From contig OZ024857.1 of NCBI GenBank assembly GCA_964017155.1, positions 12,965,284 to 13,029,283 on the forward strand: a DNA stretch of 64,000 bases, in the 5' to 3' direction. The stretch's first letter is position 1; the number at the start of each line of letters is the position of its first letter. The notes under the pieces were generated by a model. That model saw only the letters and a program-made list of their open reading frames with translations, was not told the origin of the DNA and did not search any database. The position numbers and the translations under genes are program-made. The stretch is from Oasisia sp. SBJ-2009. Its lineage: Eukaryota; Annelida; Polychaeta; Sabellida; Siboglinidae. This document shows positions 48,937 through 61,632 of the stretch, one piece after another.

Positions 48937-51900
48937 CTACGACGCCGTAATCTGCGGCGTGATTTCTATTGGGTGCGTCGGCTCCGTCTTCAAGCTCATG
49001 GTGGCGACCTCTGGCGAGCCTGATTCAGCAGATGAGATTCGGGAGTGAGTCATGTAGAGGGGTATGTGTTCGCCCGTGCCGATCGGGCTGTTGTTCTCGA
49101 CCTTCGTATGCGACATGATGTCGGCCATGTCCGGCATGTGACCGGCGGCAGAGGACAGAAACGGCATCGATGGCATTGATGGCATCGACGTGGCAGCGGA
49201 CACGGTACCGGTGGCACCCATCAAGGGAGATCCCCCGTTGACTGGAAAGACAAGAGAATCATGATGATCTGGATTTGGGATAGGTATGTGGAAAGGCAAA
49301 GTGGTACATTAAATCTGGTATGTCAAATAATTGACTGGAAATATTTAGCAGGACACATAAAACAAGACCTGCGTTCCAGAGCAGACAGGCAGTGGACTAC
49401 GAATCTTTTGGCTCATTGAGCACATTTCATCTATATGTACCCACCCTTCAGCAACACTAGTACACCACGTTTTAAAACAGGTTAATGCTGCTTTCATTTA
49501 ACTTAACCTAACTTCATCCATTGAAAAAAATTTACCGATGCGAAAAATGGAAACAAATGCTTTAGTCTTAAGCAGAATAATCTGCAGATTATCCACATAG
49601 ATAAGCAGATAGATACATATAAGATAGACAGATAGATGGATATGACTACTTTGCCAAAACCGCACAATATGTAACATTGAATAGTAATACAAATAAAACA
49701 TTCTGAATTTATACATAACTATATAACGCAGAAATGTACCTAAACTTACTATGCAGCTACCATTGTTAAAGTTAAGATGTTATCCAGACTGAGGGAGCAC
49801 CTACCCATGAGTCCCTCCACGTAGGTGGTCCCGGAGTCCCCGTACCAGATCCGCCTCACTTCCTGGCGCCGCTCCTTCATCAGATTCTTGTACTCGGATA
49901 TCCTGAGTTTCTTCCCGTCGACGATACAAGTCCTCTTGGGACGCGGCCTGCAGGGAAGAGAGGGGAGAGTAAGGAACCAGTCAGGGACAGAGGCGGGGAA
50001 TGATTCACGAGCACCCAGTCCCACAATGAAACGTCTTGCGCTAGTTTACATATTCACATTTCATGTAACATTCAATATTTAATAAAATCATTCAACATTT
50101 CATGTAAGGTTTATTTGAAGTTTTATGTCATTTGTTTGACACAGTAGTTCATACGTAATTCAATATTTGATGTAATCATTCAATATTTGGTGGATTATGT
50201 GATACTTCATGTCATCACTCAATATTTAAGATACAATTAAAATTCATATCATATAATATAAATATCATATCATATAATGCCAATATTTAACCACTTAATC
50301 ACCTAAAATAATAAATCCCATTTTTTTTCTTTTAAGTTATTTAAATTTTGCTATAAAAAATGATGTATGTTAATTAGCTTTCAATTCAAATATAAATTTG
50401 GTGCTGGTGTTTGTCATTAACAATGTCCACTAATTAATCGTTCCGATATCAATAAAAAAGGTATAAAATATTTCAAGACTTTTGTATATAAAATTTTGGT
50501 TTTGTATCTGAAAACATTCGCATGAAGCACGCACACACAGGCGCATGCACACACGCACTCACACATACCTGTATCTGTAGTCTGGGTGCTTCTCCATGTG
50601 CAGTTTGCTCAGTCGAGATTGTTCCTCATAGTACGGTTGTTTCTCTGAGTTTGACATCGCCTTCCACTTGGCTCCTGCAAACAACAGTACTGTCAGTATA
50701 CACCCAACTCGCCAGGCGGCGCCACTGAACACATGTATCTCTGTGATACACCAGGCGGCAGCATCTGCATGTCAGGATCACCACACACGTCAGTGGCTGT
50801 GATGTATCATTGAAATGACTGGTTTATGGTAAAGTCTGTAGGCTGAGTTAAAACAGATTTCGTCAACATGTTCAGAAAAGTCTCATACATGGCACAGTTG
50901 AATCACAATCTGACTCAAGTGTTAAAACTGGCTCCACAACACGGCTTCTGACCCTTGGCATGTAGCTAGCTGTCAATAGACCGTGTTTTTCCCCTCCCAA
51001 AGTCAGACACTAGCTTACTACTGAGGGCACGTTTTGACAGTTGTGCAAGTAATTCATCATTCTACCCAGCAAATTCCTGTCACATTCATTCACGATGATG
51101 GAAGATTCCATTAAAACATTCCATAATTTTCGCAGTAACAAATCCACTTTTTTTGAGTGACAAATTTGGACTTATTATTTGGTATCCATCCGCAAAACAA
51201 CCAACCATTCAATACTGCAATTTTATTTTAAAATCTACTCATTTAGAAATATCTTGAAATAAATACACAAACTTGGTCTTAACAATAGTAAATATATTGT
51301 TGGTCTTAACAGTTTTAATAATTTCTCAAAATGTTTCTCCAGTTTGGGCTTTTAAGAGAACACGAAGGTGAAAGCTGAAAAACATTGCACAAGATCAGGA
51401 TAGACAGATTAAGACAGTTGAGAAAGAGGATGAAACAGAGGGATGCGATGTTGACCCCGCCCCGCCCACCAATGGATCAATGGAAGAACAATAGGACCAA
51501 AACACAAAGGGCGTGTCATGACCAAAGCTGAAGCAGCCAATGCCATAATCCAGAATGCCAGGAAAGCATTTGATGATGTACAAACTGCCAGTTCAAATCG
51601 TGATTTCAAGCGCAAGAAGAAAAGGAAGACATCAATTTGCCAGGGGGTTTCCCCAACCTGCAGTTGCCTCTGCTCAGGCCACAAGTCTTGTAACTTTATA
51701 AAGTTACACTAAGACAGCTTTTCATAATACAGGTGGTTATGAAAGTACTTGATGTACATTCTGGCATTGCCTTCTGCTGCCTCGAATTGTCTCCACCCTT
51801 GATAGTGATACCACTGAGTTGTTTTTTCTAATAATATGCACTGAACTTGAGTTGTTTTGAACATCAAATCAAGCATTCACATACCGAGAATCTTGCTGAT

Positions 51901-52712
51901 GTTTGAGTTGTGCATGTCGGGACAGGCCTTGAGGATCTTGCGCCGTTCCTCCCGCGCCCACACCATGAATGCATTCATTGGTCGTTTCACGTGCGGCGGC
52001 TGGGACTCGTCTCGGGACTTGGCACGGATTATCTTAGCTCCAAACATCTTGCCTGAAACAGCGTGTAAGTACGACTGTCAAAACCAAGTCGACAGTAGTC
52101 ATCACTACAATAGAGTCCGGCTTCAACAATATGACCGACAGATATGGTTCACCATCAACTAGAAATGTAAATTTCTAACAAATGCATTAAACAGTTAGTT
52201 TACAATATTCTGTAACATCACATTTAAAGGATTAAGCTAGAATAACTTACTTTTTAAGAATTTTAAAGTAACTGATTAACTGAAAATGTTATGCGCATTT
52301 TAAGATTTTAAAAGTAACCAAAACATTTGATATGCAAAATTTCATAATTTAATTTGACGGATGAATCCTAGTAATTACCCCACAGATACAGCAGCCTTCT
52401 TCAGTTTTTAGTGTGTATATTTTATCATAACTTATTATATATTTTTTATTTCATATTTTACATTTCAAGCTATATTTCTACTAGATTGTATCAATTATTT
52501 ATTGATGTTATAAAGAAAAAAAATTATTCGGATTTTTTTTATTGTTCTTATTTATCTAAAGTAGTAATATATTTGATCATCATCGTTTGGTGCTTGTTAA
52601 TGTATCGTCATGTGAATGTACTAGTACGACGACCAATATCATTACACATTCCAATGTTTTATTGTAACTACACTGTGAACACATGGCAATAAAGCTATCT
52701 TAATATATATAA

Positions 52713-52745
<33 letters not shown>

Positions 52746-54127
52746 ATCTTATCTTCTTCAGCGGCCTGATGAAGGCTGTGAGATGCAGCCGAAATATACG
52801 GGAAAACAGAAATATTTCTTGAGAGGAAAACAATTTACGAAATAATTTTAACGTGTCAGTTGGTCTAAGACTCTCCCACTCACTCTGCAGCTGTTGGACG
52901 TAGCTACTCGGCTGCGTGTCCTCGGAGCGCACCGGCGACTGTGGCGCCATCTGTTGGGGAGGAATGACGTGCATAATCGGTGCCATGGCGGCGGCGGACG
53001 GCGCGTAGATTGGCATGGCGAATCCCGGGTAGAGGGCGCCACTGAGCGTGTTGGCCAACTTCGGCTGCGGCATCTGGCGGGCCATCACTTCCTGGACCAG
53101 TTTCTCCTGGAGGCAGAGATTCATCAGTTGCTGTGTGCAGAAGCCCCATTTGTCATTACAATGTCGATTTTCAAAGTACGTAATATCGCAGATAGTGCCG
53201 CTTTTCCAATGGTTGACTGGCAAATGGCTGTATCATCTAAGGCCACTCGCATGATTTTGTTAAAATTTGAAATGTTATTGCAAAGGAAATGCCCAAAGGT
53301 AAAAATATATAAAAAGTACACAATTACTTCAAACTGCCATAAATGCAAAGTATGTATGATACATAAGATCTTTTAATGATTACCCCAGATAGTCCAGAAG
53401 AAAAATCCTGTACATTCATTGAATAAAAAAAGTTATCAATTAAAATCCACATAATAACTAAAAAAATTAAACCTAACTAATTATGCTGAGAACAAACTGC
53501 ATGGACAAACAGGAAAACTCTAATACGTTTCAAAGATTATGATGAGAACAAATCGAGACACAAGGTCAAAATGAAATACCTTGTCAAAAAGTGACGGGAG
53601 CAGGTCGGGCGACCCGCAGTGGTTCGGCGATATGCTGTTGTGGTGCACCTGACTGGCCATGGAGATGTTGGCCATGGAGGATGGACTGTGCACGGAAAGA
53701 CCCACGTAGGGGTTGCTGACAAACTGCAGTGGACTAGTAAACGGGCCAGCCTTCAGGGCGGGGTGGATGTCGGGGTGGGGCAGGGGGTTGAGGAGACTGC
53801 GAGTGTGGTTCGAGTGCGCCGGCGGTGGCTGCACCGTCAGCACGCCCTCGGCACTCAGTTCCGTCTTCATGTCGTGCTTCTGGTGTTCGCCGAATTCGCC
53901 GAAGTACGACATCATCGGACGCGGCTTCGTCAGGTTCAATGGCGCCTCGCCGGTCGTCGTGATAAATACGGCGTTGTTCGTCGCCGGCGCCGGGGAGCCG
54001 TGGGTCGACCGCGGCGACATCTGGTGGCTGCGTGGAGAAGCTCGGTGGATCGGTGGGGACGAACAGATGCCGTGAGGGGAGGGCAGCGAGTTGTGGCCGG
54101 GTGACCGGTGCGGGCTGGACATACTGC
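48937..54127 (-). CDS. SoxD-group HMG-box transcription factor (Sox5/6/13-like), 5' part missing
   Basis: Minus-strand exons: 54127-53580, 53130-52884, 52052-51885, 50674-50569, 49947-49805, 49241-48937; phases all match and the last 504 residues are encoded. The HMG box spans exons three and four: [20 protein letters not shown], then [12 protein letters not shown] joined to [20 protein letters not shown], with an intron inside the box. The following [20 protein letters not shown] is diagnostic of SoxD. Upstream, exon one is Ser/Pro/His-rich and contains [11 protein letters not shown], a CtBP-binding PLNLS-like motif; exon two begins [16 protein letters not shown], a probable helix. The C-terminus is Met/Ser/Pro-rich with KVENNSPIG and LKTEPTHP, possible sumoylation sites. 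It bends DNA at ACAAT-type sites in the nucleus. The leucine-zipper region typical of the group is not in the window; the ATG at 54122-54120 could start a short isoform. Confidence 0.93.
52697..52746. repeat. (TA)n-rich tract
   Basis: TATATAAA-type repeats pass into pure TA, directly before the hammerhead-like sequence. Confidence 0.9.
52756..52800 (+). ncRNA. Hammerhead-ribozyme-like core, possibly retroelement-derived
   Basis: CTGATGA (52766-52772) is followed by A, then GGCTG (52774-52778), a seven-base loop, CAGCC (52786-52790) and GAAA (52791-52794). This is the conserved CUGANGA, stem II, GAAA order of a hammerhead ribozyme. Such cores occur in Penelope-like retroelements. I could not find convincing stems I and III, and there is one extra base before stem II, so it may be a relic or coincidence. 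It lies in a SoxD intron on the opposite strand. Confidence 0.3.
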
Positions 54128-57100
54128 CTGAAAGAAGACAATGGTCGTTTTATATATATGCAACTTTCAAAATGCATACACGGTAAATGTACATAACACG
54201 AATTATCAATTCTATATATATACAATCCATATGTGCTACATTACACCAAATGTTATATCTTAATTTTGGAACTTCGTTTTTGTGGTTCTTGTTCCTGTGA
54301 ATTTACATGCATGATTTACTTGAGCCATGCTGTTGTATCGGTAACAGACCGAAGGCTTTGGACCGTATGATTCCTATGCACCGAGGGAACTTTCCCGAGG
54401 CAAGACTGGGTGCGATACCTCGCCACTACGATAAAGAACGTCACAGAATCCAACATATCACTGAGCCAACAGATGACAGCATCTTGTAACTTTTTCACTG
54501 CCATTCCGCCTCATTTCTAGAACAAATCAGCGCGGATTCCGTTACGGCGAGATCACCGGGCAAGTTCATCAGGTTTGAACAATGCAAAAACAGCCAATCC
54601 CAGACGGTATAATGAGCATGTAACCAGCGAACGAAACATTTCACACCTCATTTGTCATAACAGCAGGTGTCTGTTCCACCGCGGCCAGACTCGACCAGAA
54701 GAAACAACCGACGACACAAACAATGTTGTTGAAACGCCAATGGCAGACGCAAAAGAAAACAAGCGCATTATGCATTGGCACATCAACGGGCAACTAATCA
54801 GGCTAGTTCCGCACACCAGCCTCTCCGATTGTGCCCCGCTATGCCCCAGCCTTGCGCGGCAATTACACTTAGCACAAAAGCGTCCTCGTTTAGCGCGATT
54901 CCGTATTCATGGGCAAGCTCCACGTGACGTTATGATCAAAGCCGCCCTGACAAGACAGCCCGGATAATTCCTCCGCTTATTGTGATATTAGTACTTCAAA
55001 GCGCCAACGACGGACAAACACTTGATTACAATTTCCTGCCGAATCTCGGCCACTGTTGGCATTATCGTGGCCGCGCGACAAATTAGCCGAACTTCTCATT
55101 AAAAGTGAACGATGGCGGTTGCCCGGGCCGCGGTTTATGGATATGGGATGCGACGTCGACAAAGCCCGGGCCACGATAATGACATTACTTGTTTTGTCGC
55201 CGTACAATGCCACATGATTTCCCCCGTTGACAATTCCTTTGTCTCAAAAGATGCCGTTGCCGTGCGGAAAGTGTGATGGAATTCCGTGCAATGACACATA
55301 AATATGCGAGGAGATGTGCTGTGCTGTCATGTGGAAAGTCAAACACAACCTTGTTTGTCACGAATGTGACCTCCCATCAGAATGGATGAATACCAAGTCA
55401 CTACACTAGTTTTAATTCCGCAGAACTTGTCAGTATTTATACATCAAATTATGCAAAATACTACTAATTTCTGCGTTATTATTCCTACACGTCAAAACAG
55501 TTACTACATTGTTGAATATTATTTAATGTGGCTAGCTGGAAAACAGACACACTTATGTTGCATCCAATAACAGGTACAGCGTGCCTTTGTAAATATTTCA
55601 TTACATAAATGTAATTTATATTAAATATGCAGCCAGTCACGTTAAACTAAAATTTAAAGTGCACATCATAAAACAAAATTACTACTCATTTCACACTCAG
55701 CTCTGTCTGTATATTGAAAAGTTCAACAACAAACTGCAAATATAATATGCACTTTTTTTGGAGCTAAAACAACCTTTATTTTATACACATTATCACTGCC
55801 ATCCTGTGCGTTAGTCGGGCCCCGATAACTAGTGAGATTAGTGCCTGACAACCCATTCAGCTCTGCCAATTGTTCAATCAATTAGTAGAGAGTTTGAGGC
55901 AATCGTTATCGTTAACACAAACTGCCCTAGGAATCAGAAGGCGGTGTTGCGAAGGCATTGTGTGTGTTCATTAGTCGGCCTCCCTGTCTGAACCACGCCA
56001 CTGGCTGTCTGTATGTCTGTACAGTGTAGCACACACAAAGAATAAACCCTCCTATACCCAGAAACAAAATTCCACAAGACTGTCGCCGTGCCTATGTTTC
56101 AATACAAAGGAAATGTTAAATCAATTCCTCGCCGAGAGTTGTCTTGTCGGATACCCACGGGACAGGCAGTTGCTGCCAAGTTTTTGTTCGGGCACAATAT
56201 GTGAAGCAACGAGCGGAGTCGCAACGGAACAAATACTCGCTTGTCCCTCCTGGCACCCACGGCAATCTGCTATTCAATTACAATGATTCCACGCATCAGT
56301 GTAACGTTTCCCATGATCATATCTTGTCGGTTTTAACAACTGCCAAATCTATAGTGTCTCCTAAATTGTCACAAAAAGAAACCTGATATACAGGAACTGG
56401 AAGACTGGCTTCTAAGCAGAGCTTTAACACACAAAGTGTAGCTTTTTCCGTGGTTATATATTACGTAGATTATGCCCACCCATGAAGCAAGAAAGCATTC
56501 GTTTACAGTGGCTGAATGATATCTATCATTTGATCCCAACTTAAATCTCTCTGGTAGACTGGTAGAGAATGGCTTTCGAGAATAACACAGCATATCGGAC
56601 ACACATAAGTAAATACATCTAAATACTGTTGTGTCTTTCGAACACACTAGTGACACTACCATTTCAGTAGATCCAATGCCAGTGGTCTAAGGAAATAACA
56701 CAAACAGAAGGGAGTGGAACTCATTGCCAGGGATGAGATGCCATTACAATGTACAAAGTTAGCATATCAATACACATATGCTGAAATCACGAGTTTGAAC
56801 AACTGTTAAATATAGTTTCCTCTCCTGACCTCACAAAAATGAAACACAACCAATCAAAACATACTGCAATGATTCCTAATGCACAGTTTGCACAGAGTGT
56901 AAGTTTTCCCATGGTAATTTCTCATGCAGGAATCACGGGACGTAGCAACAGCCAAACACGAACCGTGTTGCGATTTGTCACGAGATGGCAAACCAGTACA
57001 TCACAACTTTCAACAATGATTCCTACGCAGCGACTTTACACAAGATAACCGCGATTCTCAAGTCAATCTCTGGACTAACCCTGCCTTTGGTGCACCGTTA

Positions 57101-59050
57101 TGTTTCTTGGAATATGATGAATTTCTGGCAAATGGCTATTTTAAGCGCGCACATGAAAGCGGCCGCAATGGCTAGGCTAACACCGACTGAAACTCGCTGA
57201 TTTGCGCCTGTCGTGGGGCTGTTCGGTATTAATACAACACAGAGCCTCGCTGTTTCATTAATAAAGAGTGTCGGATGAAAGACTGCCAGACAAGTCTTCA
57301 CATCAATGGCTACGGAGGCGAGTTTGATTGAGAACACATTGTCTACTGGCGCCTCTGTAATCAGCCATGGACACATCAGGCTGTGGCTGAGACTCAGGAG
57401 AAACCCACGCTGGACAATCGAGCTGGGAGTGGTGAACAAAACACCACCGGTCAGCTGCTTGAGGGCATGTGGCGAAAGTTACTGATCATTTTGTGATATA
57501 GCTTGATTTGTCGGCCGGTGTCTGTCTCATTCAATTGTGGTAAATGTAGATGGGGAGATTGATGGTGTCGAATTGATACCAGTGGTGGTTTTGTTTTGTT
57601 TGTCATAAAGAATAAGGACTGTACAAGACATGAAAATGGTCTTCTATGTTGGTTTATTTCCCATATTGATATTGTGCTGTTATCAAGCCAGTACAATAGT
57701 ATTCACAAGTTAGTAATATTAACATATACATTGTGTCGTATAACTCAATGTCAGATTGGTCAGTACTACATCTTTCAAAATTTGGAATTATATCACCGAC
57801 AGGCCAAGACTTGATACGATGCAACAAATATAACACGATCAATCATTGGCACTAAGGTCATACATGAAAGATTCAATCTTAATAATTTTTCGACACTCTT
57901 AACGACGACCCCTGGTGGCAGACAGGCACGCTACACAGTCATAGGTAGACGTGCCTTCCCACACCGCGGGAGTGTGGCTGGTCGGGCGGCACACCCATTA
58001 TCTGCCCATTTAGTCAGAGGCATTCTTCGGGTGCCTGCCGACAATACGGAATAGCGGCGCATTTATACAAATATAAGACGGCGATCAATCACGGCAATGA
58101 CAGGCGTCCGCGCCACAGATTTCGCTGTTATTTATCGCGGCAGACTGAACCTAACACCTGCAATATCAGTTCTTGTCATTATGACACTTGCTCTCGACCG
58201 CTCTTCTCCGCTCGTTCGTTCGCAGACGCAACAGAGCTTCCGGTAATCACAGAGACACTGCTCCAATTCTTGCCTCTCAATCATTGTCTCCGGATAATGC
58301 CACCCGGCGCACTTCAGATGCTTTTTCCGCGCCTTTGTTTGACATCGTGACGGATGATTTTCCTTTGCACTTATCACCAAATTCACACTCCGTTTTGATC
58401 TTCTGAGAAATTCATCGAACATGAAGTGTGCAGACGTTTCGGTGGCCGAACGACAATGGGTAAAAATAACGTGGTTGGGAGAGATGTATCATAAATGACA
58501 CACGTAACAGGTGATAATGACCGTGGGTGTGGTCACTGCGTAATGTCAAAGGGCAGTAATAACCATCGAAATAGCCCCACTTTTTGTGCGCTCAACGTTC
58601 GTTTATCTGAGATGGTTCTAAATGGGTCAGTGGAATAAAAGTTACAAGATGCTTTTCACCGAAATGTGAGTCACGCAGCACTGTGTAGTTTAATAGTTAG
58701 TCTCCCTGCCAGATTTATGTCGGCACATTAGTGTTAAAATAAAAACAACAATGTATGGTGTATATTCGCAGTTGCACCAAGCTGAATGAATTATAAATCT
58801 ACGTCAGACCACAACCCTAACCGAGATCCATGCTCGACCGATTTTATTCCCGTTTGTCTGGTCCAATAAATCACGACGAGAGAAAGTGTTTGGTGAGACA
58901 GATAAAAGAGACAGAGACATGTACAGGCACATAAGATCTCCAGCAGGACTTTACAGAATGTTCTGGTGACTGGCTGGAAAAGTTATACAGCTGTTTGATG
59001 CACACACATTCTTCAACACAAGACAAAGAAAGAAAGACTCTCCCACGAAA
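54128..59050. other. Noncoding 5' region of SoxD with possible regulatory blocks
   Basis: No exon recognised. Blocks at about 54560-55260, 55800-56340, 56840-57480 and 57900-58430 have balanced base composition, few simple repeats and many homeobox (TAAT), GATA and Sox (ACAAT, CTTTGT) type words, unlike the AT-rich intervals between them. They are candidates for conserved enhancers of a developmental gene, from composition only. Confidence 0.3.
55060..55183. repeat. Spaced perfect inverted repeat
   Basis: cattatcgtggcc at 55060-55072 is matched by its exact complement ggccacgataatg about 95 bp downstream (about 55169-55181). A second motif, cccgggcc, occurs twice between them. Noncoding. Confidence 0.6.
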
Positions 59051-59575
59051 GAGACCACGCATGTACAAAGTCAGAGAGACCCCGCATGTACAAAGTCAGA
59101 GAGACCACGCATGTACAAAGTCAGAGACACCACGCATGTACAAAGTCAGAGACACCACGCATGTACAAAGTCAGAGAGACCACGCATGTACAAAGTCAGA
59201 GACACCACGCATGTACAAAGTTAGAGAGACCACGCATGTACAATTTCAGAGAGACTACGCATGTACAAAGTCAGAGACACCACGCATGTACAAAGTCAGA
59301 GAGACTACGCATGTACAAAGTCAGAGACACCACGCATGTACAAAGTCAGAGACACCACGCATGTACAAAGTCAGAGAGACCACACATGTACAAAGTCAGA
59401 GAGACCACACATGTACAAAGTCAGAGAGACCACGCATGTACAAAGTCAGAGAGACCACGCATGTACAAAGTCAGAGAGACCATGCATGTACAAAGTCAGA
59501 GAGACCATGCATGTACAAAGTCAGAGAGACCATGCATGTACAAAGTCAGAGAGACCATGCATGTACAAAGTCAGG
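59051..59575. repeat. 25-bp minisatellite, about 21 copies
   Basis: Unit catgtacaaagtcagagaga plus ccacg, with variants gacacc, gagact, cacaca and catgc. Adjacent units often share the same variant (for example four successive ccatg units at the end), indicating local expansion. No stops occur in any plus frame, so the 261- and 296-codon open frames are artefacts. Confidence 0.95.
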
Positions 59576-59588
59576 TACCACTGGCAGG

Positions 59589-59591
<3 letters not shown>

Positions 59592-59672
<81 letters not shown>
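59592..59672. repeat. (AC)n microsatellite
   Basis: About 40 AC units directly after the minisatellite. Confidence 0.95.
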
Positions 59673-59675
<3 letters not shown>

Positions 59676-59816
59676 CCAGCGGATCTTGCGAGTCTTTACG
59701 CACGTTCCGGTAACAAAAGCTGGAAAGGAAACGCACCCCCTCACAGCGGAAGGCTGGCCCATCTGTACAATGCAAGGTGAAAGCCATCCTCTGAGGTGTC
59801 AGCCTCAGTGCCAGCC

Positions 59817-59850
59817 GCCCCCTGCCCCCTGCCCCCTGCCCCCTGCCCCC
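59817..59850. repeat. (CCCCTG)n short tandem repeat
   Basis: About five units of cccctgc type, ending in a C run. Confidence 0.85.
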
Positions 59851-60679
59851 CCAACTTATCAATTACAACAGGAGATGCAACTATCATGCACCACTGCCGC
59901 CCCGCTTAGGATGTCTCCCGCTCATCCTTGTGTACCGCTGCCTTGCTGGCATGTGCCATGTGCGTGCAGTCGGTGATGTATCAACCCGCGGAACAATGAT
60001 GAGTCAATGCAAAAGACTGTCTAAATATATAACAGCATGACAGCGGAGGTGTACATATAAAGGCTGCACGTCAGTAACTGGAGAGGGTGGGTCGGTGGGA
60101 CCTACGTACACGAGAGAGGTGCCTGTGATAATGGCTGGGACCGTGTGCAGACAGCCGTAACCCATTCTACGGGAGACTGACGCGCATACACATCCTGTTT
60201 TGTCACCCTACGCTGCGCACGGGCTGCGGCTATCCGCTATCTCCCCACACAACCGTCAACAACCAGGATTTATTCCCACTGTACGTTTCACGGCACCAGA
60301 TGCCCAGCGACAAAGACGCATTAATAACACAGCCAGCAGATTTATCCATGCCAGACGTGGACTGGTCAGTGCACTGACTGACCACTATTAAATCCAACTG
60401 ACCACTACCTTTTATGGGCCAGTAGCCTCCCACTGCCTACCCCCTGATTGCCTGTGTATTAGACTGTTACCTCTCCTTCTCCAATACACAGTCAGTGACA
60501 GATGTAACCAGAGCCTGACAGCCAGCCAATACACAGGGAGTAAATAACCACCCCATCCAGGGACAGACTACACAAATGGTTGTGGTTCCACAGCTTTGTC
60601 CCTGTTATCAGGTTGACCTGTATTTTTGTTTGTTTTCTTTCACACCTTCTTGTTTGTTTTATGTCTTCTGTCACTGATC

Positions 60680-60831
60680 CCACACTGATCCCCTCCCCCA
60701 GCTCTCCCTCTCCACTCCCTCTCAATCCTCCCCTTCCTCTCTTCCCTACCCCAGCTCTCCCTCTCCACTCCCTTCCACTCTCCCTCTCCACTCCCTTCCA
60801 ATCCCCCCCTTCCTCTCTCTTCAACCCACAA
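60680..60831. repeat. Polypyrimidine tract with internal repeats
   Basis: About 150 bases almost entirely C and T on the plus strand, with ctctccctctccactccct recurring three times. Such tracts can form intramolecular triplexes. Confidence 0.85.
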
Positions 60832-61395
60832 ACTTGACTTTAAACATCAAGTTGACATTACCCACAATGCAGTGCCGAGGCACAGATATCAGCCGTAATC
60901 GCAAGGTTAATGAGAAGCGGCTGTTGCTTCCTGCAGACAATAACTGGACTGCCCCAGTGAGTTGACCAGTCAGCCATGCCTAGGCTAGCCCAGCCAATCT
61001 GGCATGGGTATGACATGCGTCCACTCAGATTAATCCTGGCACAGGCTAATCATCTGATTAAGCCTACTCCAGCGTGCAAGACCACTGCCCAGCTGCCACA
61101 GGGGTCAGTGGGTACTCAACCCCCCAACCCCTTCCCCCAGAAGTGTCTTGACCCAATGTAGGACATGTGACTTCCTTTGTGGTCATTTAGACAAAACTTT
61201 AACCTTCTGTTTCCTTTCGCTAGTGGTGTAATTAACTGTTTTACAGGAAACACAGGCAGTGAGCCTTCTTAAAAATAAAACATTGTCTTTTTTAATTAAA
61301 TGCATTCATCGTTGTTCTTTCATTTAATTTCCTCTATGAAAATGAGTATATAATTTTATATGTAATTTGACAAATGAATACAAAATATAAACCCA

Positions 61396-61396
<1 letters not shown>

Positions 61397-61457
<61 letters not shown>

Positions 61458-61582
61458 TATATATATATATATATTATATATATGTATATATATATATATA
61501 AAATATAAATTATATATATGTATATATATATATGTATATATATATATATGTATGTATATGTATATATATATGTATGTATACA

Positions 61583-61629
<47 letters not shown>

Positions 61630-61632
61630 CAT
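61397..61632. repeat. Long (TA)n-rich array
   Basis: About 235 bp of TA units with TGTA and TAAA interruptions. The 75-codon frame through it is a repeat translation. Confidence 0.95.

Noticed and set aside
52894..53376. 160-codon plus-strand open frame, and others opposite SoxD exons (53619-54104)
   Set aside because: They overlap SoxD coding exons on the other strand and are GC-driven shadows.
58995..59976. Open frames of 261 and 296 codons with MYKVRETTHVQSQ-type repeats
   Set aside because: Artefact of the second 25-bp minisatellite followed by an (AC)n run.
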